The notes beneath the pieces were generated by a model. It did not search any database, had not been told where the DNA came from, and was given only the letters and a program-made list of their open reading frames with translations. A stretch of 13,870 nucleotides of DNA, taken from assembly GCA_024195585.1 (NCBI GenBank), contig SWBL01000642.1, positions 1 to 13,870 on the forward strand, in the 5' to 3' direction. This DNA is from Aureobasidium sp. EXF-3400 (taxonomy: Eukaryota > Ascomycota > Dothideomycetes > Dothideales > Saccotheciaceae). Numbering within the stretch: position 1 is the stretch's first letter; each line of letters begins with the position of its first letter. Below are positions 8,931-13,870 of this stretch, piece by piece. The position numbers and the translations under genes were made by a program.

Positions 8931-10854
8931 ATGGCTTGCCGATATGATTCGAGTCTATAAATCTGGAACGATGGGAACATAGTCGATTTTGACGTGACCG
9001 TAGATTTTGATGTAAGCGGATTGCGGTAGAGCAGAGGTTCGAAATGGCCTCTGATGCACGCGCTAGCCAGATACGGTATCGCCGCAACGCTCTTGGCATG
9101 GATCTGTCGAGGCCTTTGACTTAATTTCACGAATCATGAGTCCCACTTTGGCTCTGAGCCTGTCCGACCTCCCACCCACCCTATGTTCATCAGTCTACCT
9201 GATAGACGAAGAAGGTCTTTGACTTCTGCCGTACGAACGCACTCGTTGTCTTGGCTCATGCAAAGAACGAAGAGACCGAAAACGCAAGACACACGCCGGA
9301 CCTGAAAGACAAACCGAACGCCGACCATTCAAACCGTCCCTCCAGAAGAAGTCGGATTCGAAGAACCTGGACCCCGTTGAAGTCAAGAGCCTTCGGTGAC
9401 TTGTGAAGAAGCATTCCATGCGCTGGCAGTCCAGAAGATAGAGTTTCTTGAGCGACCTTATTTGATCTGGAAAAGCCTCTCAGTTAGATGACTTACACGA
9501 TTTGTGGCTTTTCGGACTAGGCCCTGTCAAGTAAACAGCCTACTACTCTCACTAAACATTGGGAAACAGCCTGTCGGATTTCCGCTGCACACTACACAGT
9601 CATTCTCCCTGTTCGAGTGGAGCTGCTCTATGACACTCAGTGTGTGATAAGGTTAAAATGATCAATCTTGTACAGAAGTAGTTGATCTGAGATATGGGGT
9701 TACAGGGTAGGACTAGGGTGAACATGATACACACAAAAGAGAGAAGGGTAGAAGACAATTACATCGAATCCGTGATGGAAAGAACAATATGTAGAAGTGG
9801 ATGGTAAGGAGTACAAAGAACAATGTTATCTACAAGACGATAGATGGCGGGATACATAATATTCATGTTGACGCGTTTCGCAGATTGTTAGGTTGATTTC
9901 GTGTGAAGAAATACGTTCGGCTAGCGCTCATAGTAAGCTGGAAACAAATCAGATACAAAGTGTAGAGGACATGATATCAGTAGTAATGGGTCGCTCGCTA
10001 CCAAGTTTCTCCAGATTGGAGTGAACTTGATCACGTAGTCCAAGGGTTTTAGTTACTTTTGACTCCGTCCAAGTGAGGTTTTTCTCAACTGATACTAGTA
10101 CTGAACATCTCTACCTTGTATCCATGGATCAGGGAGGTTGAACACCTTGCAATCATTCTAAGAGTTCCGATCAGGTCGCAGACTTAGACCGCGAATTTCA
10201 GGGTAACAAGTGCTCTGCCAGAGTTGTCTATGGATGGAGTAAAACTCCACTCCACTGGACCCCACTCCACTGGACCCCACTCCACTGTACTCCAATCGTA
10301 GGGACCTGTAGTGGTGTGGATTAGACTCGAGTACTCCAGTAGAGTCCAGTGAGCGCCAAGATATGACCTCGGATACCCTCCGATTATCTAGAACTATGCC
10401 AAGCCTAGCCAACAAGAAAAGGGCAAAAAGATTTAGGGCCGGGGCTCGAACGGTGGTCGTCATGTTGTCCAGGGTTGCCCCATGATCTCCTGTAATTCTG
10501 CGTGCAAATCTTGGGCGGTGCCATCGGCAGACTCGATTATCAAGTTCGCTACAGTCTGCTACTTCTACGATCGACTTCTCAGGACCCCGAGTGAACAAAG
10601 ACAACTGCCGTAGATCGCGCAACACCTACGTGAAAGTTGTTCCTCCCTTTCATACAAGGCAGCGAGCGTTCCTTAATTTGCCTGTTTCTATGGATGGACT
10701 CACTTCTCTCCTTAAACAGTCGACCCTATCACTTGTTGTTCGTCCGCTGTTGTGGCAATTTTATCAGGAACCTTTGTTTACATGGTTAGACTGCATACCT
10801 AAGGAAAAGAACCACGTGAAATGAAGTAGCGTCGTTATTGGACTACGGCTACAG
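8931..10854. other. Long intergenic stretch, promoter of the methyltransferase gene
   Basis: The part next to 8930 should hold the promoter and leader of the methyltransferase gene. It includes a TGACGTGA half-site and two copies of GATTTTGA near 8984 and 9004. Short open frames at 8927-9130, 9134-9328 and 9195-9419 (-), and 10591-10824 (+), have no recognisable content. The frame at 10158-10625 (-) runs through a minisatellite and is not accepted as a gene. The portion at about 9660-9850 is purine-rich on the plus strand. Confidence 0.5.
10249..10293. repeat. 15-base minisatellite, three copies
   Basis: The unit ACTCCACTGGACCCC occurs at 10249-10263 and 10264-10278 without change. A third copy at 10279-10293 has diverged in its last part. 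Just before it, TGGAGT-AAA-ACTCCA (10235-10249) forms a six-base-pair hairpin stem. Some 70 bases later, GTCCAGTG (10344-10351) is the inverse of CACTGGAC in the units, so the array can fold back on its flank. Confidence 0.8.
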
Positions 10855-12461
10855 CTAGACAGATCTTCGTCGAGGTTCGGCCATTTGCTCATCGCGTCGT
10901 GACGAATATGGTTGCTCCGATTCGTGCCCTCCGCTCTTTTCCTTCAGTAGCATTGCCTTCTCTACTAGCACCTGCGTCTGCTCGGCGACAAATTCCAAGG
11001 CACAGGTTTTTTCTTCTTCAATCTTTCTCTCAAGATCCTCTTCGTGTTGCAGAGCGCAATCTTCGAGATCGGCAATAGCCACATCTCTGACTTCGTGAAT
11101 CTCAACTTTGCCTTGGTCGACGGCTTTAGCAAGTTCGAATTCTGCTTGCTTGTTGTCCCAGTATACGTTGTTTAAGAATTTATCCATGTTCTCTTGCAGG
11201 ACTTGGTAGTTGGAATCGAACACCTGTTCCCGTACGAGGGAGTCCATCATCGGACCTAATGTACTTTGGGGGCATCTGGCGACAATCTCTGGCAGAATCT
11301 CATGTACCATGTTTCGCAGGGTGGCGCAAAATTCACGGGAGAGAGCTAGATGCACTGACTGGCATTGCTGATGGTCACGGATGAATGAAGTAGGCTTGAT
11401 GTCATTTACAGAGCCATGAGGGGTTGACGAGCAATTGTTGATACTCAGGGGAATAGGCGAAGACGTAGAATCACTTGCGAAACGATCAGGATAGGCCGGA
11501 AGGGGAGTACTAGTCTGTAAGGATGACGTTTCGTTGTCCATGTGTTCCAAGCCGGATAGAAGGCTGGCAACTCTGTGGGACGCACCAGGCTCTAGAACGT
11601 TAGGAGAGAGCATGTTTTCTTGGCGAGGCGTGCTAGCAAGAGAAGTATTGGCCTCTGTGGGAGAACCGGGTGGGATTCCATGAAGATAATACTTCATCAT
11701 CTTTGCAAATGGCTCATCTAACGTCTGTGTTTTCCGTGACTTTGTGCGTGCTGGTCAGTATATAGGTCGTCGCGTAAAGCTGCTTTGGTATACGCACCAG
11801 CCCGATGGCGTTTCACGGTAGGAATGACGTATTTCTGTTAGGCACTAGGATCTGTCTGGTGCACGGGTGATCGTAGATGGACGTCTGTCCATTGCGCCTC
11901 CCAGGCACCTCGTCCCCCTCTCAGACGGCGAAGATCAATGGCGTTTGAGCAAAGAGGGCGAGGAGAAAGGCGATTGGTGAAGTCTTCGAGCCCCTATAGT
12001 TGCTTCAGAGAAAGTTGGCTTTTGCTAATGTAGACATCAACCGCAATCGTTTGGCACAAGTTGGAAAAGGCAACGGAATCAGATGCCAGAGGATCGGTGA
12101 AAGGTAACGGAAGAATAGCTGCAGGGCATTGCACGGCCCCGTTAGAGGTGAGTCTGAAGGTGAGACGCAGTACCTTGAGGTCTGATGTTGTCGGCATCAG
12201 GACAAGCATCCGCGGTGCAATTCTACTCCCTTCCATATCTTGACAGAAATCACAAGCTAGGATCTGTTCCGGTCGTAAGACGAGGGAGACCAATTGCTCG
12301 TTGGCGAATCCGTCGATGCCAAACTTTCCGTTAAGAGTACAGGATGCTTCGGATTTCGACACATCGTAGTAGATCGAGAACAAGAAACGACCATAATCTT
12401 GAGTACCACATGCCGCAGCAACAACAGGCTTGTTGCGGAAGAGCCACGATGACTTGGACAT
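10855..12461 (-). CDS. Uncharacterised coiled-coil protein; frame interrupted by an in-frame TAG
   Basis: I propose one gene with exons 12461-11883, 11834-11798 and 11750-10855. All phases agree, giving 503 codons that include an internal TAG (codon 156, 11996-11994). Coding character continues across the TAG: a strand-like stretch ending Val-Asp-Val-Tyr-Ile-Ser leads into a Leu-rich helix, then Asp-Leu-Arg-Arg-Leu-x-Gly-Gly-x-Gly at codons 176-185. From memory, this pattern recurs in uncharacterised fungal proteins that also carry a basic Lys-Arg patch and a C-terminal helix region; both are present here. Codons about 223-340 are Ser/Pro/Thr-rich. Codons about 340-480 are helical, ending in an acidic coiled coil. 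Introns of 48 and 47 bases are tentative: the first has a weak GTCCAT donor, the second a good GTGCGT donor. If the TAG is a true stop, the products would be a 155-residue protein (12461-11994) and a separate one of 281 residues from the ATG at 11700. No function is recognised. Confidence 0.6.
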
Positions 12462-12504
12462 CCTCGAGTAAACTGTGACAGATGATTAGTTCACCACAAG
12501 ATTA

Positions 12505-12512
12505 TATTTATA
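12505..12512 (-). promoter_or_regulatory. TATA box for the 12461 gene
   Basis: On the minus strand this reads TATAAATA, a full match to the TATA consensus. It lies 44-51 bases upstream of the ATG at 12461. That position is suitable for a short-leader transcript of the minus-strand gene. Confidence 0.4.
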
Positions 12513-12714
12513 CACACGATGCCCTCGGCAAAGCGAGATCCCTCCCACCCGGGCTTTGTTGTGTACCGAGTAGCCCTGACTCGTTGTGATCGCCGAAACA
12601 TTGTGTAGAAGGAAATTGGTATCGCTAACGCGTGCCTATGAGCCCAACCCTCGGCGAATGTCGGCCCAGCTCCTAGCTCGTCCTCAAAAATGAGCTGGAG
12701 AAAAACGGTGGGCC

Positions 12715-12841
12715 AGTCGCCAGAGCGGACAGTCGGAGAAGAAACAACGAATTGCACTCTGTGACCATCGGCCTAGCAACCCGCTTCACCCCCCAAGATC
12801 AAGATTGAGTATCACGATGAGCTAGTCGCCAGAGCGGACAG
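12715..12841. repeat. 18-base direct repeat pair upstream of the 12461 gene
   Basis: AGTCGCCAGAGCGGACAG occurs at 12715-12732 and again, without change, at 12824-12841, a spacing of 109 bases start to start. Both copies lie 250-380 bases upstream of the ATG at 12461, so they could be paired regulatory sites or a small duplication scar. A nearby inverted repeat pairs CCAGCTC (12666-12672) with GAGCTGG (12692-12698). Confidence 0.7.
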
Positions 12842-13734
12842 CAGAGGGCCGGTCCAAGGATGGCAGCTGTCTGTTCGCAAGATCCTGTCGCGGCGTCAAC
12901 AGAAAGTGAGCAGAAGTCGTTGAGGGTCAGAAGAAGAATAAAAAAATCCGATGAGAAGGAATAATCAAGGCCGAAACGACTTGAAAGTCGAAACGGAGAT
13001 GGCTGTGGGGTTTATATGTTCGAGGTTCGTGTTGACGTTGGTGCACGCGACGCGACGAGCGGCTATACTTCGGGTGTACCGTCGGTCCCCCGCCTTCTGT
13101 CGCGCAAACTCAAAACAACAGCGCTTGGAGTGCTCTATAAGCATCTGTGGACCATGAGTGACAGTGCAAGGTTTCTAGTGTAGCTAACATTATCTCATTA
13201 ATCGGACGCTCCGTCACTACGATCAAGTGAAGCTGTAAATTCCACAGATTGGATTTTGGCGCGAAACTTCATGTGGGAAGCCTAACATTAGCATCCGGAG
13301 GTGGGGGCAACACGCTAGATTATTGGCGGAGCACGACTTTCCACATCTCTGCGCTCTGAGATTCCCGCTTTCTGAAGCCTAAAATGTTAAGTCTTTGTCG
13401 CTCGGGTGCCTGATCAATCAGATAAGATTGGATCCAATCAAATACGACAATATCGTAACGTAGCTAAGAACAACTTCTGCATGCGTTCGGCCATTAGTAC
13501 TTCGAACGTCGACGTTTTCACTAGCCTCAGACTAATCCTGGCATAGCGGTAATAAATCTGGAGTTAGGGTAATTCTTTGACGGACGCCAAGACGAGGCTC
13601 AGACGTCTTCTTGCTGCTAGGATAACCCTGCTCTACTCTCACACCCCTCTCGCTATCCTATCTTATGGGTGCAGAAAATGAGAGCGCCTGGTGATCCTTC
13701 TTAAAGTAGCTATGTATACACCCATTTCTACGAC

Positions 13735-13771
13735 AAGAAGAAGATCGTGGGTTCGAGTCCCATACCCCCCG
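13735..13771 (+). other. tRNA-like 3' half with a Pol III B box
   Basis: GGGTTCGAGTCCC at 13749-13761 contains a full match to the B box found in tRNA genes. It sits in a good T arm: stem 13747-13751 pairs with 13759-13763 around a seven-base loop. Seven bases (ACCCCCC) and a G discriminator follow, as at a tRNA 3' end. CTTCTT at 13697-13702 can pair with AAGAAG at 13735-13740, which would resemble an anticodon stem enclosing a long insert. No matching 5' acceptor strand (GGGGGGT-like) and no good A box are found upstream. It is therefore a degenerate tRNA, a tRNA-derived element or a chance match. Confidence 0.35.
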
Positions 13772-13870
13772 ACCCTGTACGCTCACGTCAATGAACCTTG
13801 TAATGTGCTCGGGCAATGCCCCCTTCGAGGTGGTAGCGGCAGGATCCCTACGCTGTGATTGGTTTCCCCT

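Larger units (their letters stand above)
12462..13870. other. Right-edge stretch without a supported gene
   Basis: Open frames at 12491-12757 (-) and 12951-13157 (+) show no family motif or splice structure. The stretch holds the presumed promoter of the minus-strand gene, the direct-repeat pair and, near the end, a tRNA-like B box. A six-base inverted repeat, AAGACG with CGTCTT, lies at 13589-13609. Confidence 0.5.

Noticed and set aside
10438..10462. B-box-like string on the minus strand (CGTTCGAGCCC)
   Set aside because: The flanking bases do not form a T-arm stem and no acceptor or D arm is present.
10158..10625. 155-codon open frame on the minus strand
   Set aside because: It runs through the 15-base minisatellite, has no domain or splice signals, and its composition looks like chance translation of non-coding DNA.
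12491..12757. 88-codon open frame upstream of the 12461 gene on the same strand
   Set aside because: It overlaps the TATA box and one copy of the direct repeat, has no recognisable motif, and no clear splice connects it to the downstream gene.
13561..13630. Single TTAGGG and AACCCT strings, suggestive of telomere repeats
   Set aside because: Only one copy of each occurs, without tandem arrangement, so this is not telomeric sequence.

Overview
The window looks like nuclear DNA of a filamentous ascomycete (Pezizomycotina). The genes carry short introns of about 47-64 bases with fungal-type signals (GTAAGT or GTATGT donors, CTNAY-like branch sites, CAG acceptors). Gene density is low, intergenic stretches run to 1-2 kb, and the proteins are Ser/Pro/Thr-rich and disordered. 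The best-recognised product is an ASH1-type histone H3K36 methyltransferase of fungal layout. The species cannot be fixed from the sequence; a Dothideomycete-like lineage is my guess.

Layout, left to right. 1-667 holds nothing firm. 668-1138 (-) is the 3' part of an uncharacterised fungal gene whose upstream part is broken up between frames. 1416-2803 is non-coding but contains a long hairpin at 1817-1892. 2804-3561 (+, one intron) encodes a small protein with two membrane spans. 3562-5317 is empty. 5318-6524 (+, one intron) encodes a basic, disordered protein. 6926-8930 (-, two introns) is the ASH1-like SET-domain methyltransferase, convergent with the previous gene. 8931-10854 is intergenic and carries a small GC-rich minisatellite. 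10855-12461 (-) appears to be one uncharacterised gene with a C-terminal coiled coil, interrupted by an in-frame TAG. 12462-13870 holds a TATA box, an 18-base direct repeat and, near the end, a tRNA-like B box.

The genes do not form a pathway or cluster. The one with a clear role is the chromatin modifier. The others are lineage-restricted proteins of unknown function. I see no transposase, polyketide or peptide synthase, CRISPR array or defence system. The most notable signals are the in-frame TAG at 11994-11996, the 21-base-pair hairpin at 1817-1892, and a 51-base intron inside the SET domain that keeps frame if retained.
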